From NCBI GenBank assembly GCA_029858505.1, contig JAOUEW010000001.1, positions 558,001 through 622,000 of the forward strand: a stretch of DNA of 64,000 bases, given 5' to 3'. The stretch is from Deltaproteobacteria bacterium. Its GTDB lineage: Bacteria > SAR324 > JACQKK01. The translations under genes and the position numbers were made by a program. The notes below the pieces were generated by a model, which did no database searches, was not told where the DNA came from, and was given only the letters and a program-made list of their open reading frames with translations. Shown piece by piece: positions 8,848 to 19,246 of the stretch (its first letter is position 1; every line of letters starts with the position of its first letter).

Positions 8848-11421
8848 TTACGGGTTGATGGTATAGGGAACCGCGGATGAAAGGACCCATGCTTTCATGT
8901 AAATTGTGATATTGGGATCGTAGGTGGTTATCCTGCAAAAGAGTTCGTTTGAATATAAATTAGTGGCACAACCTCCATAATCCCGCTGAACGAATGCTGG
9001 ATCGCCATAATATAACAAAATCACGGAATTAGGCACATTGGTTAGGGTCATCGTGTACGTACCCGCGGTGGGATAAGTGATCGCATAGAAGGAATTTGCT
9101 GTGGTTACCACCGATCCCGCAGAGGAAACCCCTGGCGTTAACACAACAGGACTAGCGAGAGTACCTTCGCCCACAGCAGAATGTGCTATCGGAAAGACAG
9201 TATATGTCACGCCTACACCTGGGGTAGCCAAACCCGCGGAGGCATCCTTGATGGTTAAATATACCGTGGTATTGGCGGTCGCAGTAGTCACCGTGCAGGA
9301 ATCCCAAAACCTGCCAACGTTGTACTGACAATTGCCAGTTAAGGTGGTAAATCCCGCATCGGAATATAACGTGGGGTCAGCGTTTTCGGTCATGTTTTTT
9401 ACAATCACCGAGTAAGTACCTGGGTTTGCATAGGTGATTTTATAATACGAGATCCCACTGGATCCCACCATTCCGGCCGTGGCTGTTCCCGGGGTTAGCG
9501 CAATGGGGACCGTTTTGGTGCCCTGATTTGCGATCGAGGTTGTCACTGCCGTAATGGTATAGGAACTTCCACTCCTATTACTTGCCACATTAATATAGAC
9601 CGTTGCGCCAGCAGTCACAGTGACTAAGCAAACATCAAAATTTGAGCGCAGGGGATCGCCGCACTTTCCAGTGGCGGTGGTGAAGGTGTTATTGGAAAAA
9701 GTTGCCTCAACAATAAAGTCCGAATAATTTGAGACAATAATCTGATAGGTTCCGGCTGCCGGAAAAGTCACTTGATAATAGGAAACCCCGGCGGGAGCTA
9801 CCGTACCGGCATAAGGGGTTCCCGCAGTCAGCACAACTGGGCCTCCAAGGCCGGTGGCCCCTTGGTTGACAAGCGGTGCTGCCCTCGCAGTGATGGTATA
9901 AACACTGCCAGCTGCCGCAGACCTTACATAAATATAAACCGTGGTGTTGGCCGCCACGGTTGTGACCGTGCAGTTGGTGATAAAGCAGGTTCCCGTTGCG
10001 GTTCGGAAACCCGAATCGGAAAATGTAAAGAGCGACTCACCTCCCGGCGCGCCACTCAGGGAAATGGCATACACTCCAGCATTAGGATAGGTGACTTGAT
10101 AATAGGATGTTCCCGAGTCTACGAAACTGTTATACGGGGTGCCAGGGGTCAACACAACCGGATTGCCAATGCCGGGGGCACCCTCAGCATCGAGAGAAGC
10201 AATCGCCTTAATGGTATAGGTCACGTTTAGCCCCGCGTTTTCCCACACTTTAATGTAACTTGTGGAACCGGCCGCTACGGTTATTTTACAAATAGTCTCT
10301 CTCCCTGTGGTCATTGTCCAACAGTTTCCAATCATCGTGCCAAAAGCCGCATCGGAATATACGTTCAGTGAGATATTAGAAGACATGTGGTGCACGAGCA
10401 CCGTATATGTTCCAGCAACAGGATAGGCGACTTGATAATAGGATGTTCCCCGAGAATTTACATAACCGTTATAAGGAACTCCTGGGGTCAACACAATTGG
10501 ATTGCCAACGCCGGGGGCACCTTCGGCGATGGTTGTTGTCCCAGCCGTAATCGTATAATTCGCGCTTGCTACGCCATAAACTCTTATATAAATGGGGGCA
10601 CCAGCACCAACGGTTATCGTGCAGGTATCTGCGATTGTGCCAGCATTGGCGGAGCAATTGCTGTTCGCTAGAGACATAAAAGCCGCATCGGTGTATATGT
10701 CGGGCTGCACATCTGCCGACAAGCCGTTTACGGTAATCACGTAGGTTCCAGAGGTTGGATAGGTCACCTGATAATATGAAGATCCCCACAAATTGACTAC
10801 GCCGTTGTGGGCCACCCCGGGGGTTAGAACAAAGGGGTTTCCAACGCCGGTAGCACCTTCGGCAATGGGTGCGCCACTTGCCGTGATGGTATAGGTGGCT
10901 CCGCCAAAGGGGTCCCAATTCGTTACTTTCAGATAAACCGTGGTGCCAGCAAGGACGGTCATTTTACAGGTGTCTGGTGTGGTGCCAAAATTAAAGGTAC
11001 AGTTGCCCATGGGTACCGTAAATGCCGCATCGGAATAAGCAGCCAGATCCACGTTCCCCAACATGGCACCCACGGTAACATCATGGGTACCCGTTGTTGG
11101 AAACGTGACCTGATAATAGGATTTTCCGATCCAACCGACCATGCCGTTATAGGCCACTCCTGGGGTTAGCACGATGGGCCCCGCAACGGAACCTTCGCTG
11201 GTAATGACAACCCCGCCACCAGTTCCCCCACCAGTTCCGCCAGTCCCCCCTGTTCCACCCGTCCCGCCTGTCCCGCCAGTTCCACCGGTGGTTCCCCCAG
11301 TGGTCCCCCCAGTACTCCCGCCAGAACTTCCACCACCCCCCCCACAAGCCGTGAGGGCCACCAGAACAAACCCCGCAACCAAATACACCGGCAATTTTTT
11401 CCAAGGATATGCGCTTGTCAT
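8848..11421 (-). CDS. Lipoprotein with Gly/Thr linker and seven Cys-paired beta repeats
   Basis: 857 residues when started at the ATG at 11421, which has a GGGGAGA ribosome site; an upstream in-frame start at 11499 would bury the signal. The N-terminus is Lys-rich, then hydrophobic, then a lipobox LTAC followed by a Gly run, so it is predicted to be lipid-anchored outside the inner membrane. A GGT/GGTGG low-complexity linker follows. The rest is seven repeats of about 100 residues. Each opens with a version of VVLTPGxPYNGxV, continues SYYQVTYPxxGTY and YSDAAF, and ends TVYIKV...YTI. Each repeat holds two Cys about 5-12 residues apart, suggesting one disulfide per repeat. The pattern resembles pre-peptidase C-terminal (PPC-like) beta domains, but no enzymatic domain is visible. 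Likely a surface binding or adhesive protein (inference). Base composition is more AT-rich than the neighbouring megasynthase genes. Confidence 0.85.
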   Translation of the reverse strand: MTSAYPWKKLPVYLVAGFVLVALTACGGGGGSSGGSTGGTTGGTTGGTGGTGGTGGTGGTGGTGGGTGGGVVITSEGSVAGPIVLTPGVAYNGMVGWIGKSYYQVTFPTTGTHDVTVGAMLGNVDLAAYSDAAFTVPMGNCTFNFGTTPDTCKMTVLAGTTVYLKVTNWDPFGGATYTITASGAPIAEGATGVGNPFVLTPGVAHNGVVNLWGSSYYQVTYPTSGTYVITVNGLSADVQPDIYTDAAFMSLANSNCSANAGTIADTCTITVGAGAPIYIRVYGVASANYTITAGTTTIAEGAPGVGNPIVLTPGVPYNGYVNSRGTSYYQVAYPVAGTYTVLVHHMSSNISLNVYSDAAFGTMIGNCWTMTTGRETICKITVAAGSTSYIKVWENAGLNVTYTIKAIASLDAEGAPGIGNPVVLTPGTPYNSFVDSGTSYYQVTYPNAGVYAISLSGAPGGESLFTFSDSGFRTATGTCFITNCTVTTVAANTTVYIYVRSAAAGSVYTITARAAPLVNQGATGLGGPVVLTAGTPYAGTVAPAGVSYYQVTFPAAGTYQIIVSNYSDFIVEATFSNNTFTTATGKCGDPLRSNFDVCLVTVTAGATVYINVASNRSGSSYTITAVTTSIANQGTKTVPIALTPGTATAGMVGSSGISYYKITYANPGTYSVIVKNMTENADPTLYSDAGFTTLTGNCQYNVGRFWDSCTVTTATANTTVYLTIKDASAGLATPGVGVTYTVFPIAHSAVGEGTLASPVVLTPGVSSAGSVVTTANSFYAITYPTAGTYTMTLTNVPNSVILLYYGDPAFVQRDYGGCATNLYSNELFCRITTYDPNITIYMKAWVLSSAVPYTINP

Positions 11422-11983
11422 TTTTCTCCCCTTTTTTTGAAAGTATACGGGCTTACCCCGCAGTTCATGAGAACCCAGGCACGCGGCGACTTTCCCCACT
11501 CATTTTTTGGCTGGAAGTCCCCCACTCGCAAATGGCTATCACAATTTAGGACGTTTTTCCACCCCCCCCTGATATTTCTAGCTCACAGGCAAGGAGGGGG
11601 CGGGAAGCAATGAGAGGCTGGGGGTTCGGGAGAAGGGATTGCGGGAACGTTGTAGACTTGTGATGGGAAATTCGGCTGGGAGAGAACTGCCCCCTGAAAA
11701 CAAACACGGCGGAGAGCCCCGAAGAGCCGCTCCGCCATGATTGGTTGGCATCGGCCCGTTGGCCGCCGCCTCGTCCATGAGGGGCTGGTTGGCCTGGGCC
11801 GGAAGGAAAACCGGTGAAGTTCCGCTCCGGAAACAGGAGAGGCAGGGGGTGCCTTCCTTGGCTTGAGAAGCTTCCTTGCTTCTCCCCGCTGCTTCCGGAA
11901 AAGTTCTGCCCGAACGGTCGAGTCGTTCTGGGGCAACGTATCTCTTACCTATCTTGTCGGCGGGAGAAGGAGAAACTTGAGAA
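11422..11983. other. Intergenic region, no gene supported
   Basis: About 560 bp between the lipoprotein start and the terminator of the DUF2269 gene. Short minus-strand frames of 117-142 codons exist here, but they have no domain signature, no good ribosome site, and overlap each other. The region should contain the lipoprotein promoter, though I could not fix one. A stretch near 11874-11940 faintly resembles half of the fold-back repeat described elsewhere. Confidence 0.4.
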
Positions 11984-12020
11984 AAAACCCCGCCGGTGGT
12001 TTCCACCCGCGGGGGTTCTT
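11984..12020 (-). terminator. Rho-independent terminator of the DUF2269 gene (copy 1 of a duplicated module)
   Basis: A GC-rich stem, AACCCCGCCGGTGG / CCACCCGCGGGGGTT, is flanked by A-rich sequence on the left, giving a U-tract in the minus direction. It lies about 30 bp past the stop at 12050. The stem and its right flank (TTCTTGTTTGTAAGG) recur almost exactly at 12743-12793. Confidence 0.75.
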
Positions 12021-12049
12021 GTTTGTAAGGCGAGGGCGAAACGGCTGGG

Positions 12050-12604
12050 CTATTTCAACACCATCACAAACAGCGCAACAAACGGAGTGATGGTGGCCAG
12101 AATGCCCCAGAAGTACCAACGGTGAACAGCGCGAAAGAATTCAGGCGGCAGGGGCTTTCCCTCGGCCCCAGCCGCAGAAAGCCTGACCATTTTGTTTTGC
12201 AAGGGGATACAAAAAACCACCCAAAGAAATCCCGCTATGCTGAACAGCACAAATGCCGTCAACAGCCAAGGCGTGCCGGTAAAGCCGCCAAAACCATTCG
12301 ACAAAAACAACCCGTTCAGCGCCAACAGCACCACCCCAGGCGCGGTAAACCACACATCCGCCCAATCCACCATCTTGGCGGCAAAAGAGATCACCCGCGG
12401 ATCGCCCGTGCGTTCAGCCGTGAACATCCAAAAGCCAGTGACGATAATATTGCCCATCAACAGCATCATGCCCGTCAGGTGCAGGGATTTGTGCCATAGG
12501 TAGGGCAAGGGTGGCTCGGCTTGCCAGCCCAGGACTAAAATCACGTTACAGATCAGCGTGCCCGTGGTTACGATGCCGATAGTCCATTTGGTTGATGGTT
12601 GCAT
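12050..12604 (-). CDS. DUF2269 family integral membrane protein
   Basis: 184 residues with four to five hydrophobic segments (about 8-28, 35-60, 80-105, 115-140, 160-182). Matches the DUF2269 pattern: a histidine-rich first loop LWHKSLHLTGMMLLMGN, then TAERTGDPRVI and WFTAPGVVLL, and a last helix after AVHRWYFWG. Function of the family is unknown; it is a small inner-membrane protein. The gene stands alone, with its own terminator (11984-12020) and a conspicuous dyad at 12653-12702 just upstream, so it is probably switched by a dedicated repressor or activator. ATG at 12604 is preceded by GGAG. No enzymatic residues are evident. Confidence 0.8.
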   Translation of the reverse strand: MQPSTKWTIGIVTTGTLICNVILVLGWQAEPPLPYLWHKSLHLTGMMLLMGNIIVTGFWMFTAERTGDPRVISFAAKMVDWADVWFTAPGVVLLALNGLFLSNGFGGFTGTPWLLTAFVLFSIAGFLWVVFCIPLQNKMVRLSAAGAEGKPLPPEFFRAVHRWYFWGILATITPFVALFVMVLK

Positions 12605-12652
12605 GGCGGCTCCATGTGGTGGTTAAAAGCATGGGAATCTTCACTTCGGACG

Positions 12653-12702
12653 TAACATTAAGTTATATGAACAAATAACTTAATGTTATATGAGCGTATA
12701 AC
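12653..12702. promoter_or_regulatory. Compound dyad operator upstream of the DUF2269 gene
   Basis: A perfect 14-bp inverted repeat, TAACATTAAGTTAT (12653-12666) and ATAACTTAATGTTA (12675-12688), has an 8-base spacer. A second overlapping dyad, GTTATA-N6-TATAAC, spans 12685-12702. The region is AT-rich in a GC-rich genome and lies 49-98 bp upstream of the DUF2269 start. This is typical of a binding site for a dimeric winged-helix regulator (MarR/ArsR/HxlR-like); the regulator is not in the window. Confidence 0.65.
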
Positions 12703-12742
12703 ACAATGCCCTTTGAGTTGCAATCGTTTGGGGATTGAAAGC

Positions 12743-12781
12743 AAGAACCCCCGCCGGTGGTTTCCACCCGCGGGGGTTCTT
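12743..12781 (-). terminator. Rho-independent terminator of the dinD-like gene (copy 2 of the duplicated module)
   Basis: Stem AAGAACCCCCGC...GCGGGGGTTCTT with loop region CGGTGGTTTCCACCC. It sits 18 bp past the stop at 12799 in the minus direction. Nearly identical to the terminator at 11984-12020, including sequence beyond the stem. Confidence 0.75.
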
Positions 12782-12798
12782 GGTTGTAAGGTGAGAAT

Positions 12799-13653
12799 TT
12801 ACTCTTCTTTGATTGCTGGCTTTTGATGCTTTTTATTATGATTCTCGATTTGTTTGATGCTCGTTTCGGGGGTGGGAAGATTCTCCGGCATCACGCCCCC
12901 CAGTTCCTGGATCGTCTGGCGGACTTTTTTCCCCACGTCAAAATGGGTTTGATTGGCGTTCTGTTTTCCTCGCACTTGGTCTCGGCGCAGTTTTTCTTCG
13001 GTTTGGGTCGCGCGGAACAAGTTGGCCGCCAATTCCGTGCTGCCCATGTGGTCCAGAATTTTCTGGGATTTTTTGAGCCCTTTCAACGCATGTATGTCTT
13101 TGGCTCCACGCCCACCATACAGTCCCTTGTAACCGTGGTCCTGAAAAATGGCGTAATCAAGGGGGGCTTCAACCCCCGCGTCTTTGGCCGCCGCGGCAAG
13201 TTCTTTGTTGTGCTGCGCCAGTTCGTTGCGGATGGCGATGCGTTTTTCCTCTTCTGTTAGCCCAGAAAAAGATTTTTCATCCCGCAATTCCTGACGGCGG
13301 GTTTGAATGGCAAAATAGGTTTGTCCGTTGGCGATGACCGGTTTGGAAGGGTCTCCGTTTTGAACGATCAGGTAACAGGCGTAGCGGGAGAGGCGAAAAT
13401 CCTCGATTTCTCTTTTCGCTCCTGAACCAATTTCGACCATTTTTCCCGTTTGGGAAAAATGGTTTTCAATTTCACGATGGGCCAAACGGCACGCCTCCAT
13501 GGCTTTTTCAATCACACGTTTGAATTTATCCCAGGAGTTGTAATCCAACAGCGGCTGAAGGTCTCGTGCGTTCCAAAATTCATTTCCATCCTCATCGCTA
13601 TGCCGGATGCTCTCAAACGTTTTATGGTGCTGGGCGGTAATATTCTTGTCCAT
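12799..13653 (-). CDS. dinD: DinD-like DNA damage-inducible protein
   Basis: 284 residues, close to the usual DinD length of about 275. The N-terminus carries a BRO-N/ANT-type segment (FWNARDLQPLLDYNSWDKF), followed by the family signatures DFRLSRYACYLIVQNGDP and QTYFAIQTRRQEL and the later KGLYGGRGAKDIHALKG. In E. coli DinD is SOS-induced and binds RecA, inhibiting strand exchange; that role is transferred here by homology only. I see no obvious LexA box upstream. The gene is less GC-rich than its neighbours and sits alone between two terminators in an accessory-looking stretch, consistent with horizontal acquisition. Its terminator is shared in sequence with that of the DUF2269 gene. Confidence 0.85.
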   Translation of the reverse strand: MDKNITAQHHKTFESIRHSDEDGNEFWNARDLQPLLDYNSWDKFKRVIEKAMEACRLAHREIENHFSQTGKMVEIGSGAKREIEDFRLSRYACYLIVQNGDPSKPVIANGQTYFAIQTRRQELRDEKSFSGLTEEEKRIAIRNELAQHNKELAAAAKDAGVEAPLDYAIFQDHGYKGLYGGRGAKDIHALKGLKKSQKILDHMGSTELAANLFRATQTEEKLRRDQVRGKQNANQTHFDVGKKVRQTIQELGGVMPENLPTPETSIKQIENHNKKHQKPAIKEE

Positions 13654-13709
13654 GGGAAATCTCAGAGGTTTGCGCTAGGGAAACTCACGACCAGTTTTAA
13701 TTTCTCAAA

Positions 13710-13747
13710 AAAAAACCCGGTCAGCCTCTTGGCGAACCGGGTTTTTT
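13710..13747. terminator. Bidirectional rho-independent terminator between dinD and groEL
   Basis: A 12-bp perfect stem, AAAAAACCCGGT (13710-13721) / ACCGGGTTTTTT (13736-13747), with T-runs on both strands. It ends groEL transcription on the minus strand. Confidence 0.8.
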
Positions 13748-13824
13748 CGTCGAAAACCAATTCTTTTTCAAGAAATGTTTTATCGCCATTCAGGTTTCCT
13801 GTGGTTAACGGCTTGGGTGGAGAA

Positions 13825-13848
13825 CAGGCGCCCCACTTAGGGCGCCTG
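13825..13848 (-). terminator. GC-rich hairpin just downstream of groEL
   Basis: A 9-bp perfect stem CAGGCGCCC / GGGCGCCTG with a 6-base loop starts 34 bp past the groEL stop. It lacks a T-run, so it is more likely a 3' stabilising or attenuating hairpin placed ahead of the true terminator at 13710-13747. Confidence 0.5.
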
Positions 13849-13881
13849 CTGACCAACCGTCAGGCAGTTTGGCAGACACGA

Positions 13882-15579
<1,698 letters not shown>

Positions 15580-15641
15580 TTACCGGTGTTGTGGGATGGT
15601 GTTTCTGTTAGCGCCCCGGCCCGGCCGGGAGACCCTGGGGT

Positions 15642-15926
15642 TTACAGCACGCCCAGAATGTCTTCCTCGCGCATAATCAGGTATTCCTTGCCGTCAATGG
15701 TCACCTCGGTGCCGCTGTATTTGCCAAACAGCACCCGGTCGCCTTCCTTCACGTCGGGGGGAATCAAATTGCCGTCTTCTTTGCGCTTGCCTTTCCCCAC
15801 GGCAATCACCTTGCCCTGCTGGGGTTTTTCTTTGGCGGAGTCTGGAATGAAGATGCCACCGGCGGTCTTGGTGTCAGCCTCGATCCGCTCAACGATCACA
15901 CGGTCGTGCAACGGTCTGAGTTTCAT
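15642..15926 (-). CDS. groES: Co-chaperonin GroES (10 kDa, Cpn10)
   Basis: 94 residues, typical size. It starts [18 protein letters not shown] and carries the mobile-loop region [20 protein letters not shown] and the roof segment [20 protein letters not shown]. It caps the GroEL ring to close the folding cavity. It is the first gene of the operon, directly downstream of the CIRCE operator. Confidence 0.98.
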   Translation of the reverse strand: MKLRPLHDRVIVERIEADTKTAGGIFIPDSAKEKPQQGKVIAVGKGKRKEDGNLIPPDVKEGDRVLFGKYSGTEVTIDGKEYLIMREEDILGVL

Positions 15927-16052
15927 GCTCCCTTTGCGTATGGAAATGTTGAAGTGAAAGAACCCCTGGGGTCCGTGAAAAAAACTTCGCTGCCCCCCGA
16001 GGTTGGGGAACCATTCCCTGAAAAAGCCAGCTGGGGAGGCATCGAATGATAG

Positions 16053-16079
16053 TTAGCAATCTATTATGGCGAGTGCTAA
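16053..16079 (-). promoter_or_regulatory. CIRCE element (HrcA operator) of groES-groEL
   Basis: TTAGCAATC, nine bases, GAGTGCTAA. This is the consensus TTAGCACTC-N9-GAGTGCTAA with a single mismatch in the left arm. It lies 127 bp upstream of groES, where HrcA would block transcription until heat shock. No hrcA gene is in the window. Confidence 0.92.
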
Positions 16080-16373
16080 ATGTCAAGCCCCCGTACAATG
16101 GGCCATGGCTCGGCCTTTGGTTCGCCCCATGTTCCAGCCCTCACCACCGGGGCACATGCCCGTAAACCTGGGGATTCTCAACCTGGCCCAGCCAACAAGA
16201 ACCCATGGAATGGCAACTGGGAACACCAACTGGTGCGGGCAAAAACCACTGCACGCAAAAAATGGGATTGAGAAATTTTTGGAGATTTCTTATGTTGGTG
16301 AAGGACACCGCCTGGCCCATGGGTTTCCCTTCCGCCGTTTCAGGGCATTTGTTGTGACCCACCTTCTATCCCC

Positions 16374-17825
16374 ATGAACCTTCCCGCCATTATCCGAATC
16401 CTTTCCATCCTGCTGGGGGTGGTGGGGGTTGCGGTGATGCTGCCAGCCCTGGTGGCCTTGAATTATGGAGAAGACGACTGGAAGGTCTTTTTGACCGTGG
16501 GCGGCAGTGTGGCGGCTACGGGGGCGGTGGTGTCTTTTCTGTTCCGCCGCCACAGCGAGCTGCGGGTGAAAGACGGCTTTCTGCTGGTGACCCTGGTGTG
16601 GCTCACCGCCCCCATGGTGGGGGCCCTGCCATTTTATTTCCTGGGCACATTCCCTTCTTATATCGACGCCCTGTTCGAGGCCGTTTCGGGGTTTTCCACC
16701 ACGGGGGCTTCGGTGCTGGTGGATTTCGACCACACCAGCCACGCGGTGTATTTCTGGCGCAGCCTGATCTTGTGGATTGGGGGGATGGGGATCATCGTGC
16801 TGGGGGTGGTGATTCTGCCCACCCTGGGCATCAGCGGCATGCATTTGTTCCGGCGAGAGGTGTCTGGCGGCCCCATGGCCGACAAAATGACCCCCCGCCT
16901 GCGCGACACCGCCATGGCCACCTGGTCCATCTACGCCGTGCTGACGGCGGCCCAAACCACCACCTTGTTTCTGCTGGGCATGCCCCTGTTCGACGCGGTC
17001 AACCACTCCATGGCCACCATGGCCACGGCGGGTTTTGGGGTGAAGGCCGACTCCTTTGCCGGTTACAACAGCCCGGCCATTGAATGGGCCACCATTTTTT
17101 TCATGGCGGTGGCGGCCACCAACTTCTCCCTCCATTACTTTTATGTCATTGGGCGGGGAAACCTGAAGGTGTATCTGAAAGACCGCGAGTTCCGCTGGTT
17201 CATGGTGGGGCTGACCACGGCTTCGCTGGCGGTATCATTGTATTTGTTTCTAAAGGCGGGGTACGGGTGGGAGAAAGCCCTGACCAAGGGCACCTTTCAG
17301 GTGGTGTCCATTATGTCTACCACTGGCTTTGCCAGCGATGACTTCGCCCTGTGGGGGCCCTTCCCCCAGTTGATCTTGTTCCTGAGCATGATCGTGGGGG
17401 GAATGGCGGGCTCTACCGCTGGGGCGGTGAAGTGGATGCGGGTGATGCTGATGTTCAAGTTTATCCGGGTAGAGCTGATTCGGCTGCTGCACCCCAGGGT
17501 GGTGGTGCATGCCAAAATCGGCCACGCCCAGGTAACCCCCGCCATCATCAACAACGTGTTCGCGTTTTTTTTCTTGTACATGACCGTGCTGGCTTTTTCT
17601 ACCCTGGCCCTGACTTGGTATGGCATCGACCTGGTCACCGCGGCCTCGGCGGTGGCCACCTGCCTGGGGGGCGTGGGGCCGGGGTTTGGCAGCGTGGGGC
17701 CCATGGGGAACTTCTCCGCCATGCCAGACGGGGTGAAGCTGATCTTAAGCGGGGATATGATTCTGGGGCGCCTGGAACTGATGACCGCCATGGCCTTGTT
17801 CCTGCCCCAATACTGGACCAAGTAG
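16374..17825 (+). CDS. trkH: TrkH/KtrB-type potassium uptake channel subunit
   Basis: 483 residues with about ten membrane segments. Four selectivity-filter-like pore loops are visible in order: STTGAS, ATAGFGV, STTGFAS and GGVGPGFG. LILWIGGMGIIVLGV matches the TrkH signature near the first pore. The protein forms the K+-conducting dimer of the Trk system in the inner membrane and normally needs the NAD-binding partner TrkA, which is not in this window. The gene stands alone on the plus strand, about 290 bp from the divergent groES operon. It is followed directly by a fold-back repeat element instead of an obvious terminator. Confidence 0.93.
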   Translation: MNLPAIIRILSILLGVVGVAVMLPALVALNYGEDDWKVFLTVGGSVAATGAVVSFLFRRHSELRVKDGFLLVTLVWLTAPMVGALPFYFLGTFPSYIDALFEAVSGFSTTGASVLVDFDHTSHAVYFWRSLILWIGGMGIIVLGVVILPTLGISGMHLFRREVSGGPMADKMTPRLRDTAMATWSIYAVLTAAQTTTLFLLGMPLFDAVNHSMATMATAGFGVKADSFAGYNSPAIEWATIFFMAVAATNFSLHYFYVIGRGNLKVYLKDREFRWFMVGLTTASLAVSLYLFLKAGYGWEKALTKGTFQVVSIMSTTGFASDDFALWGPFPQLILFLSMIVGGMAGSTAGAVKWMRVMLMFKFIRVELIRLLHPRVVVHAKIGHAQVTPAIINNVFAFFFLYMTVLAFSTLALTWYGIDLVTAASAVATCLGGVGPGFGSVGPMGNFSAMPDGVKLILSGDMILGRLELMTAMALFLPQYWTK

Positions 17826-17846
17826 GGAAAAGCACCCCTCACCTTT

Positions 17847-18082
17847 ACTCGAATCCTCCGGCTATTCTGTTCAACCGTTCGGAAAATATAGACTGGAAGG
17901 AAGCAAGCACCCAACGCTTCGGCTTCACGCTGTTCCCAACAGCACCCCTCCCCAACGCCCTGCGGGCGTTTGCCCCTCCCCTTCGTGGAGGGACAATAGG
18001 GCTTAGGCCGAAGAGTGGAGAATAGGATTCGTTCGGTGGGCGAAGCCGGAAGGAAGCAAGTGCATTACTCATCGGATTCGAG
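17847..18082 (+). repeat. Fold-back intergenic repeat, copy A
   Basis: A 236-bp non-coding element bounded by inverted repeats ACTCGAATCC (17847-17856) and GGATTCGAG (18074-18082). Inside are two versions of a module that ends in GGAAGGAAGCAAG, plus short hairpins such as CCCTCCCC/GGAGGGA and a GGCTTAGGCCGAAG segment. Related copies occur at 27634-27907, 50106-50304 and 62665-62839. Downstream (18083-18251) are further GC-rich hairpins, including GCTACCTGAAAGGTAGC, and no gene. Confidence 0.75.
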
Positions 18083-18251
18083 CCATTCCCCCCTCCCTGA
18101 ATGGGGAGGGGGGCAGGGGGGAGAGGTGCTGTTGGGATGCCCGAAGGGCAGGGGAGGGGTGTTTTTCGGGGATGCTACCTGAAAGGTAGCGGGGAGGGGG
18201 AGCAAAACGCACAGGGGGTAATATATAGAGGTGGGCTAAACTTTTGGTAGC

Positions 18252-19073
18252 TCATGGGTCAATGTGAACCGTTCTGACCCCGTTATCCGCATTAAAATAA
18301 AAAATTAACGTACCCTTTTTCCGTTCGACTTTCTCCAACAGGCCGATGGCCGTGAACATATCTCCAAAACTGGCTTTATATTTTTTCTTTTTTTCGGAAA
18401 AAACATGCCCGTAATAAATATTCTCGTGGTTTTCGTCGAGTTGGACAAAAAAACCATCTTCAAAATACCACATGAAATCCATCACAAAAAAAACAGAAAT
18501 ACCCTCGTGGCTGGGCTGAATAAAATACACATATGAGTTCGTGCCGGGAGTTTGAATGGACGACACGACAAATAAATCATTGTTCACCCGTTTAATTCTT
18601 TGTTGGGCCACATAATCCGCGGCGACCTTGACCTCTGTTGCGGTCTGCTTTGCTTTATCCAACACCCATATTTTTGAAAAGGAAGTCGAATCAAAATCCG
18701 GAAAATCCTCTTCCTCGTTGTTCAGCCATATTTGTTTTGTGGGGCATGACCAAGCTGAAAAGGAAAGCAGGTCATATTGGTCTCCGTTTATGTATTTAAC
18801 CGCAACCACACCGGGGACCATGTTCGGTGAAGAACGATTTTTGTATTTCGCATAGGGAAATATTTTCACCCCCAGGTTGTATGTTCGATTCTTGTAGTAC
18901 AAAACATCCTCTCGCACCATAAAGTCTTCTGGCGAAATCACGCCATGTGCGTCATCCATGTCGGCGGAAAACCCCTTCTGCTCTTCTTGCTTGTGATTCG
19001 ACGGCCCTGCTGCAACCGCAAAGAACCCAGGGCATATCAAACACAGTACGATGATGAGTTTAACTTTCGACAT
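18252..19073 (-). CDS. Secreted hypothetical protein, AT-rich gene
   Basis: 273 residues. The N-terminus MSKVKLIIVLCLICPGFFAV is a classical signal peptide with likely cleavage after AVA, so the protein is periplasmic or exported. No known domain is recognised. The mature part is rich in Tyr, Phe, Asp and Lys, with beta-like strands such as NSYVYFIQPSHEGISVFFVM and FVQLDENHENIYYG, which could be a beta-propeller-like or lipocalin-like fold, but this is only an impression. The gene is clearly more AT-rich and uses A/T-ending codons more than its neighbours, suggesting acquisition by transfer. It is isolated, with a repeat element beyond its 3' end. Confidence 0.75.
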   Translation of the reverse strand: MSKVKLIIVLCLICPGFFAVAAGPSNHKQEEQKGFSADMDDAHGVISPEDFMVREDVLYYKNRTYNLGVKIFPYAKYKNRSSPNMVPGVVAVKYINGDQYDLLSFSAWSCPTKQIWLNNEEEDFPDFDSTSFSKIWVLDKAKQTATEVKVAADYVAQQRIKRVNNDLFVVSSIQTPGTNSYVYFIQPSHEGISVFFVMDFMWYFEDGFFVQLDENHENIYYGHVFSEKKKKYKASFGDMFTAIGLLEKVERKKGTLIFYFNADNGVRTVHIDP

Positions 19074-19246
19074 GGTATGTTCTCCGCGGAATTTTTAGCG
19101 GGCCTTCAGGGTGGAGTTGCCTAAAATTAAACTCCTTCTCGTCCGCGCAAAAGCCAGGGCTGAGTACCGTTGAAAAACAGAGTGAAGCCAATCGGGAAAA
19201 TAGAAGAGCCGATGGATGCGAGACGGAGAGGTTGAAAGCGACTGCA

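Noticed and set aside
11190-11340. CRISPR-like or tandem DNA repeat
   Set aside because: It is the codon-level repeat of the Gly/Thr linker in the lipoprotein, with no spacers.
11578-12006. Minus-strand frames of 117-142 codons
   Set aside because: No ribosome site, no motif, and one overlaps the DUF2269 terminator.
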